Origin: Prorocentrum cordatum
Lineage: Eukaryota > Sar > Dinophyceae > Prorocentrales > Prorocentraceae
Direction: 5' to 3'
Length of the DNA stretch: 64,000 bases
Assembly: GCA_963575745.1 (NCBI GenBank)
Contig: CAUYUJ010014171.1
Coordinates: 1,140,186 to 1,204,185 of the forward strand
Positions 1-10,600 of the stretch are shown here, piece after piece. Numbering within the stretch: the first letter of the stretch is position 1; every line of letters starts with the position of its first letter. The position numbers and the translations under genes were made by a program. The notes under the pieces were generated by a model. It ran no database searches, was not told the origin of the DNA, and saw only the letters and a list, made by a program, of their open reading frames with translations.

Positions 1-520
1 TCTCCAGCTGTTGGGTTTCTTCCGTATCCCGTTCCACATCCTTCTCATTCATCTCTTTCTTTCTCTCCCCCGCTGTGTAATTTTCCCTCCTCCCTCTTCT
101 TCGTCTCTTCTTCACGCCTTCCTCTCTCCACCTCCCTCATGCGTTTCCGCATCCCCCCTCGCTCATCCCATCTCTCCTTTATTCCTTCCTTCCGCCGCCT
201 TCACCCAGCATCCTTCCCCACTGAGCGGTAGGAGGCCCAATTTGAAATCACCCAGGGACGTACCCAACCGTTTGTACACATGAGGTGATTCTACATCGGA
301 CCGCTCGATACAAAAAGCGAGCCCTGAACGATTCGCCGTGCCCTTGAACGATTCGCCCAAAAACGCTAGGAAAGAGTCACATGTTCACATATGCGGCGTC
401 GCTCTAGAGAGTCAGACCGTTGGCAGGAAGGCGGCCACGAGGGAGTGCGGAAACACAATAAGGAGAGACGATTGGAGACATAATTCGCGGGAGCAGCGCC
501 GCTGGATTCCCCAACGTCGC
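1..520. other. Unassigned pyrimidine-rich DNA
   Basis: Pyrimidine-rich (CT) sequence to about 230, then mixed sequence leading into the 102-bp satellite. Short open frames on both strands show no recognisable domain. I see no gene here. Confidence 0.5.
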
Positions 521-1686
521 CACCCAGCCCCCCAGGGGACGGCGAAGTCTCATAGTGATCTGCATAAGACGCACCTCCGCTGGGCCTCCCAGGAAACCGC
601 GAAAGTGGCGACAGTTTCGCAGATCGCAGCGTCCCAGGGAACGGCGAGGTCTCATGGTGATCTGCTTAAGACGCACTTCCGCTGGGCCTTCCAGAAGCCC
701 GCGAAAGTGGCGACAGTTTCTCAGATCGCAGCCCCCCAGGGGACGGCGAGGTCTCATGGCGATCTGCGTAAGACGCACTTCCGCTGGGCCTTCCAGGAGC
801 CCGCGAAAGGGGCGACAGCTTCGCAGATCGCAGCCCCCAGGGGACGGCGAGGTCTCGTGGTGATCTGCGTAAGACGCACATCCGCTGGGGCTCCCAGGGC
901 CCCCCCGAAAATGGCGACAATTTCGAAGATCGCAGCCCCCAGGGGACGGCGAAGTCTCATGGTGATGTGCGTAACACGCACCTCCGCTGAGCCTCCCAGA
1001 AGCCCGCAAAAGTGGTGACAGCTTTGCAGATCGCAGCCCCCCAGGGGACGGCGAGGTCTCGTGGTGATCTGCAGCTCCCAAGGGACGGCGAGACCTCTAT
1101 CTGGTCCTCGTAGAACGTCACTCCGCCGGGCCTCACAAGAACCCACGAAAGTGGCGACAATTGCACAGATCGCAGCCCCCTAGGGAGCCTGAGGTCTCGT
1201 CCGGGTGTGCGTGGGACGCCATTCCGCTGGCCCTCGCAGGAGCCCACAAAAGTGGCGACAGTTGCGCAGATCACAGCCCCCCAGGGAGCCGCGAGGTCTC
1301 GTTTGGGTGTGCGTGGGACACCGCTCCGCTGGCCCTCCCAGGAGCCCACGAATGTGGCGACAGTTGCGCAGTTCGCAGCTCCCAAGGGCCGACGAGGCCT
1401 CTGGTCCTCGTAGAACGTCACTCCGCCGGGCCTCCCAGGAACCCACGAACGTGGCGACAGTTGCGCAGATCGCAGCCCCCCAGGGAGCCTCGAGGTCTCG
1501 TCTGGGTGCGCGTGGGACACCACTCCGCTGGCCCTCCCAGGAGCCCACAAAAGTGGCGACACTTGCGCAGTTCGCAACTCCCAAAGGACGGCGGGGCCTC
1601 TTTCTGGTCCTCGTAGAACGTCACTCCGCCGGGCCTCCCAGGAACCCACGAAAGTGGCGACAGTTGCGCAGATCGCAGCCCTCCAG
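521..1686. repeat. 102-bp minisatellite array (about 11 units)
   Basis: The anchor 'AGATCGCAG' recurs at 621, 723, 825, 927 and 1028, a period of 101-102 bp. After a longer unit of about 139 bp it resumes near 1167, 1268 and 1370, and so on to 1670. Each unit carries a 'CAGGGGACGGCGAGGTCTC' box, an 'ACTTCCGCTGGGCCTTCCAG' box and 'GTGGCGACAGTT'. Later units are diverged ('CTCCGCCGGGCCTCCCAGG'). Because 102 is divisible by three, long frames stay open on both strands. I read these as repeat artefacts, not genes. Confidence 0.85.
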
Positions 1687-1690
1687 GCAT

Positions 1691-1695
1691 CAGAC

Positions 1696-1771
<76 letters not shown>

Positions 1772-2195
1772 CTGATGCTGATGCTGATGCTGATGCTGAT
1801 GCTGATGCTGATGCTGATGCTGATGATGATGCTGATGCTGATGCTGATGCTGATGCTGATGCTGATGCTGATGCTGATGCTGATGAGGATGAGGATGAGG
1901 ATGAGGATGAGGATGAGGATGAGGATGAGGATAAGGATAAGGATGAGGATGAGGATGAGGATGAGGACGAGGATGAGGATGAGGACGATAATGGTCATTA
2001 TGATGGTGACGATGATGATGCTGATGATGCTGATGCTGATGCTGATGATGCTGATGATGCTGATGGTGGTGGTGATGATTGTGATGATGATGATGATGAC
2101 GATGATGATGAGGATGAGGGTGAGGATTATGATGATGCTGATGATGCTGCTGCTGATGACGATGATGATGATGATGATGATGATAATGATGATGC

Positions 2196-2230
<35 letters not shown>

Positions 2231-2231
2231 C

Positions 2232-2283
<52 letters not shown>

Positions 2284-2288
2284 GATGA
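1691..2288. repeat. (GAT)n trinucleotide microsatellite, about 600 bp
   Basis: Nearly pure GAT/ATG triplets, with blocks of GCTGAT (about 1770-1885) and GAGGAT (about 1885-1985) followed by mixed variants. It directly abuts the 102-bp satellite. Poly-Asp, poly-Met, poly-His, poly-Ile and poly-Ser frames here are by-products of the triplet repeat. Confidence 0.95.
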
Positions 2289-3290
2289 GTCCCCGCAGAC
2301 AGGAGACGCAGGAGGAGGAAGAGGAGGAGGAGGAGGATGGGGGCATGAACGAAGGAGGAAGGACGCGACCACACTGCACTATTCAAATCGAGTGTCTCAA
2401 CCGCACGAGGGTTGGGAAAAAAGGGCATCCCTCAATTCCATGTTTTCAGGCCGACCCCATTCGACATTTCGAGCCCAGACGCCCAGAGCCTCAGGGAGGC
2501 CCCCGAGGCGCGCAAAAGAAGTCCAACGAGACCGCCAGGAGACCCCCGCCAAACACCGAAGGGACCTCACCCCCAGAAACCCCCTAAGAGCCCTGCAAGA
2601 ACGTTCCCCAAAGGCATCCAAGTAGACTCCCAGCATGGTTTTCCCAGGTTGTTGGGAGTTCTCGGGCGTCCCCCCATAGAATAGGCTGCCCTGGGTCCTC
2701 CACGTGGCTGCCTTGCGGGCTTTCCTGGAGCCTGCGCTTTCCAAAGACAGCAGGGGGGAATCGCCCTGCACGCATACCTATGGCGCGAAGTCGTGCTGGA
2801 CGTCGCCTCCATGAGAAGAATGAGCCGTGTCATCTGCTTGGTGCGGTATGCCGTGCAACATCCTAATGCTTCTTTTTCCTTCAAGGCACAGTACGACCTA
2901 CAGGTTCCCCAAGGCCGCCCGATACGGCTTCGACTAAACTTGGCAGCCCTTGGATGGTTTGAGCTGCCCCGTGGAATTGGCCCCCAGGGTTTCCAAGGGA
3001 CCTCTCAAGCACCTCCGAGATAGTTCGAGGGGCCCTCCAGACGCCCAGAAGAAGTTCAAGACCGCGAAAAACGGTCCACAGGCCACGAGCTTCCCGAAGC
3101 CACCCAAAAGTTACCTTCGGGCAGTTGCTAGGTGTACCTGTTTAGAGCAGCAGGATCTCGGGAGTACGCTCCCAGATGGTGATTCTTGCGGGACGATGTC
3201 CCTCGACATCCAGTCTGGTAAGTTGATCTGTATGGCGCTAGAACCTGAGCACGCGAAGCGCGCGCGTGTATCTAGTATGCCTGTATACAT
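2289..3290. other. Unassigned spacer
   Basis: Mixed GC-rich sequence with no supported gene. Two stretches (2480-2580 and 3000-3080) share a wording of the type 'CCAGACGCCCAGA...GAAGTCCAA', suggesting a weak degenerate repeat. No domain was recognised in any frame. Confidence 0.4.
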
Positions 3291-3336
3291 TTATATATAT
3301 AGAGAGAGAGGGAGCGAGAGAGAGAGAGAGAGAGAC
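3291..3336. repeat. (AT)n/(GA)n microsatellite
   Basis: A short TATATATA run passes directly into GAGAGAGA repeats. Confidence 0.9.
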
Positions 3337-4102
3337 AAATCATGGCGTATTCTGTAGCTCCTTGATGCAGAGGCGGGGTCCCTTCACGGTCTGATGACCC
3401 CGAGTTGCGCGGCCAGGTTCCCAAGTTTCGGGATTCGCTTCCTGCGCATGCGCGTGTCAGGGAAGGTAGGGGCCCCCGCCTTTTGACCTTCCTCTGGGGT
3501 AGGGCTAAGATCCGTTAGCGCCCGTTTTGGCGAGGGGACCCTCCTGGCCACATCTAGGCAGCTTCAGCTTCACCTCCCTCCTCCTCCTCCTTCTAGCCTC
3601 GGGCGCCCTTTTGAAGCTTTCGTCCATCAGTCAGCTCGGCCAAGGGCCTGGGAAGGTTGAGCTAAATTGCGGACCACCTCGCAACCGTGGCTCGGAGAGA
3701 TTCGGGGAAATGGGCAGGTCCTCGAGTGTTGTCTCCGACGTATCCCTCATCTGGCTTGTTTCTTTTTGAAGTTGCCGCGAGTGTTAGGAGCCAGGGAGAG
3801 CAAGTGAGGGGAGGGGCCACGAGGGGAGTAGCAACAGTGCGTTATACCACATTTGGACTCATAGCAGTTGCATCTTTCTGCGCGGCTTTAGGCCGGCGCT
3901 CAAGGGCACCCCCGCACACTGCAGTGGGGTCGCGCAGCGGACGAGCATGTGGAGAGGCATCGGTTCAAGCGCAGTCTAGAGTGCTCCTCCTCCTCCCTTT
4001 CGTCCATCCTTCCTTCTCCCGTGTGCTCCTCCCTCTCCTTTCTGCTTTCCTCCTCGTCCTCGTCCTCCTGCTCCTGCTCCTCGAACTCCTCTTTCCTGGC
4101 AG
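3337..4102. other. Unassigned; ends in long polypyrimidine tract
   Basis: No recognisable gene. From about 3971 to 4098 the strand is strongly C/T-rich and ends in CAG at about 4100-4102, which could act as a 3' splice site. See the exon candidate at 4240. Confidence 0.3.
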
Positions 4103-4239
4103 GACCTTACGAGGGCAAGCCTAGCTCCGATGCTAGGACCCTGGCTCCCCCTTACTCCCTCCTCCCTCCCTCCTTCCTCCCACTTCCTCCCGCCTGCCTC
4201 CTCCTCCCTCCTCCCTCCTCCCTCCTCCCCTGCCCTCAG

Positions 4240-4355
4240 GTACACACCTGCCGAGATCATGAGTTACTGGAACGTCGCCTGCCAGACTGGCAAGGAGCAG
4301 GCGTTCGGTCCCAACGCGTCGTTCACCACCCCTGTCTGGAGCCAGACGCAGGGGA
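4240..4355 (+). other. Candidate single exon of unknown gene
   Basis: After a ~100-nt polypyrimidine tract (4137-4238) ending in CTCAG, one frame reads about 38 residues of ordinary-looking protein. It begins YTPAEIMSYWNVACQTG and continues through a segment rich in N, S, T, P and W to about 4351. Beyond that it dissolves into a G-rich low-complexity run. The tract-AG-exon arrangement is typical of a spliced exon, but no clear donor (GT, GC or GA) and no partner exon were identified. The domain is not recognised. It may equally be a chance open frame. Confidence 0.25.
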
Positions 4356-4829
4356 GGGGAGAGGGGGGCGAGAGGAGGGGCATGGGGGGGGAGTGAAAAA
4401 GGGGGGGGAACGGTAGGGGTTTATTGGGAGAGAGGGGCTGGGTTCAAGCAGGGGGGACGAGGGAGTGAGGAGGGGTGATGGACCCTTTTCGGCGTGCAGG
4501 GGTACTCCCTTCTTTTCTGTTCCCTTTTCGAGTTCTTGGCGCTATGCGCACCCCCACCAGCCCATCCAGAAGCGATCGCCAGATAGGTTGTCCACTTGCG
4601 CTGCCGCGCGATTCCGCCTCCGCGCTCGGGCGGGGGGGGGGGGCGTGGGGGGGAGCCGAGGGAGGGGGGAGGAGGGGGGGGGGGGGGGGGGGGAGGGGGT
4701 AGGTCAAGCTAGGTGCGCTCGCGTCATATCTGACGTCCTACCCCTCCCTCCCATCCCTTACCATGGCGCTGATTTTCTCTATCCGCGGACGCGTGTCGTA
4801 GCGGACCTGTGGCTCCGCGCGCGCGTGCG
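4356..4829. other. Unassigned G-rich DNA with poly-G tract
   Basis: G-rich sequence with long G runs at about 4396-4410 and 4630-4695. The second is almost uninterrupted G, with G-quadruplex potential. No gene seen. Confidence 0.6.
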
Positions 4830-4876
4830 TAGTGGGTGGTGGTGCACGTGCGTGCGTGCGTGCGTGTGTGCGTGGT

Positions 4877-5144
4877 TGTCGTGGTGGTGGTGGTGGTGGT
4901 GGTGGGTGGTGGTGGTGGTGGTGGTGGTGTGGTGGTGGTGGTGGTGTGGGTGGTGGTGGTACTGGTGCTGGTGCTGGTGCTGGTGGTGGTGGTGGGTGGT
5001 GGTGGTGGTGGTGGTGCTGGTGGTGGTGGTGGTGCTGGTGGTGGTGGTGTTGGTACTGGTGCTGGTGCTGGTGGTGGTGGTGGTGGTGGTGGTGGTGGTG
5101 GTGGTGGTGGTGGTGGTGGTGGTGGTGGTGGTGGCGGTGCGGCG
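4877..5144. repeat. (GGT)n trinucleotide microsatellite
   Basis: TGG/GGT triplets with CTGGTGCTGG interruptions, perfect over about 5070-5134. Gly-, Val- and Trp-rich frames on + and His-, Pro- and Thr-rich frames on - are repeat artefacts. Confidence 0.95.
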
Positions 5145-5243
5145 CGGTGGTGGCGGGCGGATGGGCGCGCGAGAAAGAGGCCCGCGCTGGGGCGAGAACG
5201 CCATCCTGAACGACGGAGGCCAAACACCGATCCGAAAATGAGG

Positions 5244-5650
5244 CCCACGCTGCAGCGGGAGCACGATTCGGAACGATTCGGGAGCAGAAATGAGGCCGGC
5301 GCCTCAACGAGAGCAGCATTTTGGGAAAAAATGACGCCGGCGCCTCAGCGAGAGTCGTTTCCCGGGATTTTCCGGGCATCCTGTGTCTAAAGAAACAGTA
5401 CGCGGAGGGTGCGCGGCTATCACCCGGACGCCATCAGGGGAAGGATTCGGGAGTAGAAATGAGGCCGGCGCCTCAACGAGAGCAGCATTTTGGGAAAAAA
5501 TGACGCCGGCGCGAGAGCAGCATTTTGGGAAAAAATGACGCCAGCGCCTCAGCGAGAGTCGTTTCCCGGGATTTTCCGGGCATCCTGTGAACAAAAACAG
5601 TACGCGGAGGGTGCGCGGCCATCACCCAGACGCCATCAGGGGAAGAGGGA
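5244..5650. repeat. About 170-bp tandem repeat, two copies plus a partial
   Basis: 'GAGGCCGGCGCCTCAACGAG' occurs at 5292 and again at 5461. The following 'AGCAGCATTTTGGGAAAAAA' block occurs three times (about 5310, 5480 and 5515), the last as a short internal reduplication. The block with 'GTTTCCCGGGATTTTCC' is at about 5352 and 5556. The tail with 'GCGGAGGGTGCGCGGC' is at about 5401 and 5604. No protein is supported. Confidence 0.8.
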
Positions 5651-5836
5651 GAGTACATTCATATTGAGTAATTGTGTAGTGGGCACCGGGTACGGGTACC
5701 GCGAATGGTGTATTTCGGCGCATCTTTTGCCTGGAAGTCCAAAAACGTATGGATTTGGTAAGACAAATAAGCACATCTTGGGCGATGCGCCGGAGGGCTT
5801 AATTAATTATTGCTTCGCAAGGAGCGACAGGGCCCG
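5651..5836. other. Short unique spacer
   Basis: AT-richer unique sequence between the 170-bp repeats and the ACGC microsatellite. No feature recognised. Confidence 0.4.
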
Positions 5837-6585
5837 ACACGCACACACACACACAGAAACGCGCAAACGCACAAACGCACAAACGCACAAACGCACAAAC
5901 GCACAAACGCACAAACGCACAAACGCACAAACGCACAAACGCACAAACGCACAAACGCACAAGCGCACAAGCGCACAAGCGCACAAGCGCACAAGCGCAC
6001 AAGCGCACAAGCGCACAAGCGCACAAGCACGCAAGCGCGCACACGCGCACACGCGCACACGCGCACACGCCCCAACGCGCACACGCGCACACGCGCACAC
6101 GCGCACACGCGCACACGCGCACACGCGCACACGCGCACACGCGCACACGCGCACACGCGCACACGCACACGCACACGCACACACACACACACACACACAC
6201 ACGCACGCACGCACGCACGCACGCACGCACACGCACGCGCACGCGCACGCGCACACGCACACGCACGCACACGCACACGCACGCGCACGCGCACGCGCAC
6301 ACGCACACGCACACGCGCCCACGCACCCAGACGCCCACGCGCCCACGCGCCCACGCACCCACGCACCCACGCACCCACGCACCCACGCACCCACGCACCC
6401 ACACACGCACACACGCACGCACGCACCCACGCACGCACGCACGCACCCACATTCGCACACACGCACACACGCACACACGCACACGCGCACACACGCACAC
6501 AGGCACACCACAGGCACACCTCGCACACCTCGCACACACGCACACACGCACACACGCACACACGCACGCACGCACGCACGCACAC
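5837..6585. repeat. ACGC/ACAA microsatellite, left part
   Basis: Repeats of the type ACGCACAA (about 5857-5965), then GCGCACAA, GCGCACAC, GCACACAC and CGCACCCA, ending in pure ACGC before 6585. The same class of repeat resumes at 12835. The block 6586-12834 therefore splits one ~1.2-kb microsatellite. Cys/Val and His/Thr frames here are artefacts. Confidence 0.95.
6571..6585. repeat. Left target-site duplication of LINE-1w
   Basis: CGCACGCACGCACAC here is identical to 12835-12849, directly after the poly(A). It is exactly 15 bp and abuts both element ends. Because it is low-complexity repeat, part of the match could be chance. Confidence 0.65.
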
Positions 6586-6586
6586 C

Positions 6587-6608
6587 TCCGTAGCCATTTT
6601 GGCTCAAG
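6587..6608 (+). other. Dinoflagellate spliced leader (DinoSL) sequence
   Basis: TCCGTAGCC...GGCTCAAG, 22 nt, agrees with the conserved DinoSL (first base variable A/G/T) that is trans-spliced to dinoflagellate nuclear mRNAs. It marks the true 5' end of the retrotransposed transcript. Its internal TAG after CCG can serve as a new acceptor AG for another round of trans-splicing. Confidence 0.93.
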
Positions 6609-6623
6609 TCATTTTGGCTCAAG
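6609..6623 (+). other. Relict truncated spliced leader
   Basis: TCATTTTGGCTCAAG repeats the last 15 nt of the leader, with one change (C to T at its first base). This is the product expected when an integrated leader is spliced again at its own internal AG, leaving CCATTTTGGCTCAAG behind the new leader. It shows at least two cycles of transcription, trans-splicing and reintegration. Confidence 0.9.
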
Positions 6624-6705
6624 CAAGCATTCAGAGCGGCTTATTGCTGTGCCGAGTCAAGGTGGCTCGTACTGCAATGTCTCTCGTGCCCGAGAGGGCT
6701 CAGTG

Positions 6706-7632
6706 ATGGCGAATGTGGGTACGCATTGGAAATGCCCGTGCTGTCCGCATTTCAATCCGACCGGCAAGTCCAAGTGCTCCCAGGCAGGGTGCAGTGGGGT
6801 TCGGCCAGGTCCTGGGCCTGCACCCCGCCCGTGGCACCAGGCAGGAGGAAAATGGGCTCAGGGTGCTCCGCAGCTTCGGCCCAAGGCTCCTCGTCGGCGT
6901 GGTGCTATCGGCGCTTCCTTGGACGATGCCAGCATCAAGTCGCATGTGGAGCTCAAGCAAGATGTTTGGGATCTAGTCAAGTCTAATCTGTCTCAGTCTA
7001 GCCGTGCGTGTTCAGTTTGCGAGAACGGCAGCGGCGGCAGGCTGGTCCCCTGGTACCACCAGATCCAACAACGTGGAGAAGGCTGCCAAGGCGCTGTTGT
7101 CGGGGCAGCAGCGATTGCAAAAGGCCAAGGACGCAGCTGCGAAGGCGATGGTCGCGCTACAGGAGCAGCAGATGGTTGTTGACAACCTGGAGCGCGAGCT
7201 GGCCATGGCGAAGGAAGAAGCTGCCAAGGCTCTTGCGCGTCCACGGCCCCGCCCAAGGTTGACCTGGGGCCCCTGCTTGAGCAGCTCAAAGAAATTCAAG
7301 CAGGTGCAAGCCAGTGCACGTCGGTGGAGTCAGTGTTCACGCTGGTCACGAAAGAACTCACGGACTTCGTTGCCAAGCAGGCTCAGAGTGCACCGCCCCC
7401 AGCCGCAGCCCCTGCAGACTCTGGCGCGGGAGGCAGCGACGGCGGTGGCCCCGAGACGGGCGACGCGGACAAGGACGCGCCCATGGACGGGAGCGATTTC
7501 GATGCTCATCTTGCTGGAGAGGACCCAGGCGGCCTGCTGGCAGGCGCTGCGTCCGCGGACGAGCGCAAACGATTGGTGGACGCCCTGGAGCTACTGCGTG
7601 CGGAGTCCAAGCGGAGGAAGACCAGTTCCTAG
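6706..7632 (+). pseudogene. LINE-1w ORF1 (RanBP2-like zinc finger, coiled coil), frameshifted
   Basis: Starts at ATG 6706, the first good ATG after the leader. Residues 6-25 show a W-x-C-x2-C-x3-N-x6-C-x4-C finger, RanBP2-like. Around 7000 the reading moves to the +2 phase, which gives a basic/Ala-rich coiled-coil segment (about 7070-7235, with EKAAKALL, QQRLQKAKDAA and NLERELAMAKEEAAKA). Near 7250 it returns to the first phase for PLLEQLKEIQAG, a Pro/Ala/Gly/Asp-rich linker, and the end ELLRAESKRRKTSS with TAG at 7630. The two shifts compensate each other. ORF1 proteins of LINEs usually bind the element RNA. The finger and coil fit that role, but function is inferred from position. The ORF at 55528 has the same plan. 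Confidence 0.75.
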
Positions 7633-7669
7633 CTCCGCCAGACAGTAGCGCCCATGGCGAGGTCTCACC

Positions 7670-10600
7670 ATGGACACCAATGCCTATTCCACGTTCGAGA
7701 CATTCCTTGATCGCGACGTCCTTAGACGGTCTGATTCTGTCGCAGTCCCAGAGACGCATCTCACGGTCGAGCGCAGCTGTGAGGTGGCAGCGACACTATC
7801 CAAGTTTGGCTGGCACGCCCATGCGACCCCCGCTGCAGGAGCGGGGCCAGGTCTCGCTGGACACGGAGGGCTGCTGCTGCTAGCGCCTCGGGTCCACGAC
7901 ATGGGGCTCTTCGAGGGTGTCGGCAGCGATGTGGTGGATGTCGGACGTGCGACGTCCGTGCACCACTCGGGCTTTTGTCCAGGTGGAGTGCCATTGGCCA
8001 ACATATACCTTCACACTGGAGAGGGCCTGTCAGGGGCCAACGAGTCCATCCTGCACAGGGTGGACAAGCTCCTCCAGGTGCTCGGCAGGCCGTTTATCAT
8101 CGCAGGGGACTTCAACATGGAGCCTGAGATGCTCGAGCAGCCGTCGTTCCTGGAACGTTGCGGGGGCCGCGCGGTCGCGCCCACCTCAGGAACGTGCAGG
8201 CCGTCCGAGCATGTCATTGACTACTTCGACGTCTCGAAGCAGTTTCGCGAAGCCCGCGCCGAGGTGCTATCGGACTGGGAGTTCGGGCCACACAGGCCCG
8301 TCGAGCTCATCACCGACGGCTCGCAGATCGATGACTGGGCGCAGGTCATGCGCACGGCCAAGGCGTTTCCTTGCCCCTCCCCGTCAGGCTGTAGCACGCG
8401 CGACTTCACGGACGAGTGGAGGGCGATTCAGGACCCATCAGGTGAAGTCGGAGAGTCCTGGAAGCAGCTCGTCGGCGTCACCGAACGATACCTCTGCGAC
8501 CTGGCGGGGCTCGACGTTGGTAAGTATGGCGGTCGTGGAGAGGGCCCCGAGCTCGGTTGGACCAAAGCGTGCCCACCGTCAGCCCCCCGCATCTCCAAGG
8601 TGAGTAACGCCTCGAGATGGCTGAAAGGTGCAGCCCTGGCAGCAGCGGACGTTGTGAGCAGCGACCCGATCAGGCAGGCGCGTGGGCATCGGGCTCTGGA
8701 TCGGCGCCAGCGCAGCGCCCCTGGGGACCTTTGGTGCAAGGTCGTGGCGACGCTATGCAGAGCGCGCGAGTACATGTGCCCTGTTTGTGACGAGTGCTTG
8801 GCAGCGGTCACCAAGCAGCTAGCAGACGACGCCATCGCGCGCGACGTGAAGGAGTCTAAAGCGAGATTCGGTGACTGGATTGATGCCCAAGCGGTCGTCG
8901 GAGGTGCAGCGTTACATGCTTTCACGCAGGAGGTCACCGTCAACGCCACTGCGACCAGCAAAGGTCAAGCCCCGCTCGGCAAGGTGGACGCGGTCAAGGC
9001 TCTTGTGGCCGAATGGGCGGCCTACTGGAGGACATGATGGTCGCAAGACCTCGGCGTGAGGCCTGAGAGGCCGACAGTCGAGCAGTTGCGACGGGTGTTT
9101 GCCGCGTTCAGGGTGGGAGGGGGGAAGAGCTTCGACAATTTCAGCCCGCGCGACTTCGGCGTGCTGGACGACAGTGGAGCTGATGCCTTGGCAGGCTTGA
9201 TTGTGCTGATTGAGGAACGCACAGCCTGGCCAGAGTTTGTAAACAAGCTTGCTTTCAGACCAAAGCGTGAAGGTGGAGTTCGTCCGATTGCCTTGCTCGC
9301 CGCCCTGGTGCGAGTGCACGGACGCCTGCGGAGGCCCCTGGCCACTGCTTGGGAGGCGCAGCACGATCGTGCATACTGGTGGGCGTCGGCAGGCAAAAGC
9401 TGCGACAGAGCTGCCTGGCAACAACTAGCATTGAGTGAATGGGTGGCCGTGAAGAGCGATGAGGATCCCAGCGCTGATTGGGCCACAGCCACACTGTTGC
9501 TGGATTTGTGGAAGGCCTCCGAGCAGATTCGTCATGGCAATTTGCTTCGTCTGGCTCAGAGGTTCTCTTTTCCGCTCTGGCTGCTCAAGCTGCAAATCGG
9601 CACTTACTCCAAAGCTCGGGCATTGGTCCTCGATGGCGCGGTCTCCGAGTTGATTGGGGTGCACCAGACGGTGCTGGCTGGTGACTCGTTCGCCGCGACT
9701 TTTATGAAGTTGCAGCTCATGGAGTCAGTCGACCGCATGCAGGCGTTGTGCCCCGGCGTCGCGCCAGCCATCGTGGTGGACGACTTGGTCTTGCAGCGGC
9801 ACGGCGGCGAGAAGAGAGTTGTAAAGGACATCGCCCTCGCCGCGCAGGTGCTCGTCAACGGCCTGGGCAGGGGCAGCGCCAGCATCTCGGCCAAGAAGTC
9901 TCAGGTGCTAGCTTCGGCCCCAGCCATGGAGAAGGAGCTGAGGGCCAAGCTGCACAAGGTCACTGGCGCTTAGGCGGTGTAGCACGCCAGGAACCCCGGC
10001 ACGGATTTCGTTCAAGGTCGCGTGCTGGGCCGAGGTGTGCGCAGAGCAAGGTTTCGAGCAGCTGGGCGGCGAGTGCCACGTGTACGACGGCTCCTGGGCT
10101 ATGGAGGGCGGCGCGGAGTTGCCGCCCGCATCGCCAAGCAGGGCCTTGAGGCAGGGTGCGCATACAGTGTGAACTGCACAGGGCTCAGCGACCGTGATCT
10201 TCAGACTGCTCGCTCCTTGGCCTTTCGGGCCACTGAGGCTCGAGTTGGAAGAGTCGCACGCTCAGCCTCATGTTGTCAACGGTGCGTGAGCTCGACCCCA
10301 TTTTTCGAGCCACAATTGATCCCGTTTGTATGATGCACCGCGCTGTGTGGGAGTCGTGGATGCGGATGTCCATTATGGCCTCAGTGGTGCGCTGGACCTC
10401 GGAGCGCGTGACTACGCGGGGTCAAGTTCGAGACCCCGCCAGCGCGGCCTTCCTGTCCCCCCTGCGCGTTGGGTGGGCCATGACCGGCATCACCACGTGA
10501 ATCAACTCCGCGAACGGGGCAGTCTACCAGCCAATTGACTTTCCGCCATGGTACACCAAGCAGATTGTGAAGAGAGCGGTGCTGTGGTGGCAGTTCCAGA

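Noticed and set aside
521-1686. CRISPR-like array from regular direct repeats
   Set aside because: Units are contiguous 102-bp tandem repeats without unique spacers, in a eukaryotic context and without cas genes.
1690-2430. Long His-rich, Met-rich and Asp-rich proteins on both strands
   Set aside because: They are translations of a (GAT)n microsatellite in different phases, with no start context or domain.
4832-5390. Gly/Val/Trp-rich and Pro/Thr/His-rich proteins
   Set aside because: They are translations of (GGT)n on the two strands.
5799-6622. Cys/Val-rich minus-strand proteins of over 250 residues
   Set aside because: They arise from the ACGC/ACAC microsatellite; Cys-Ala/Cys-Val periods follow GTGTGC words.
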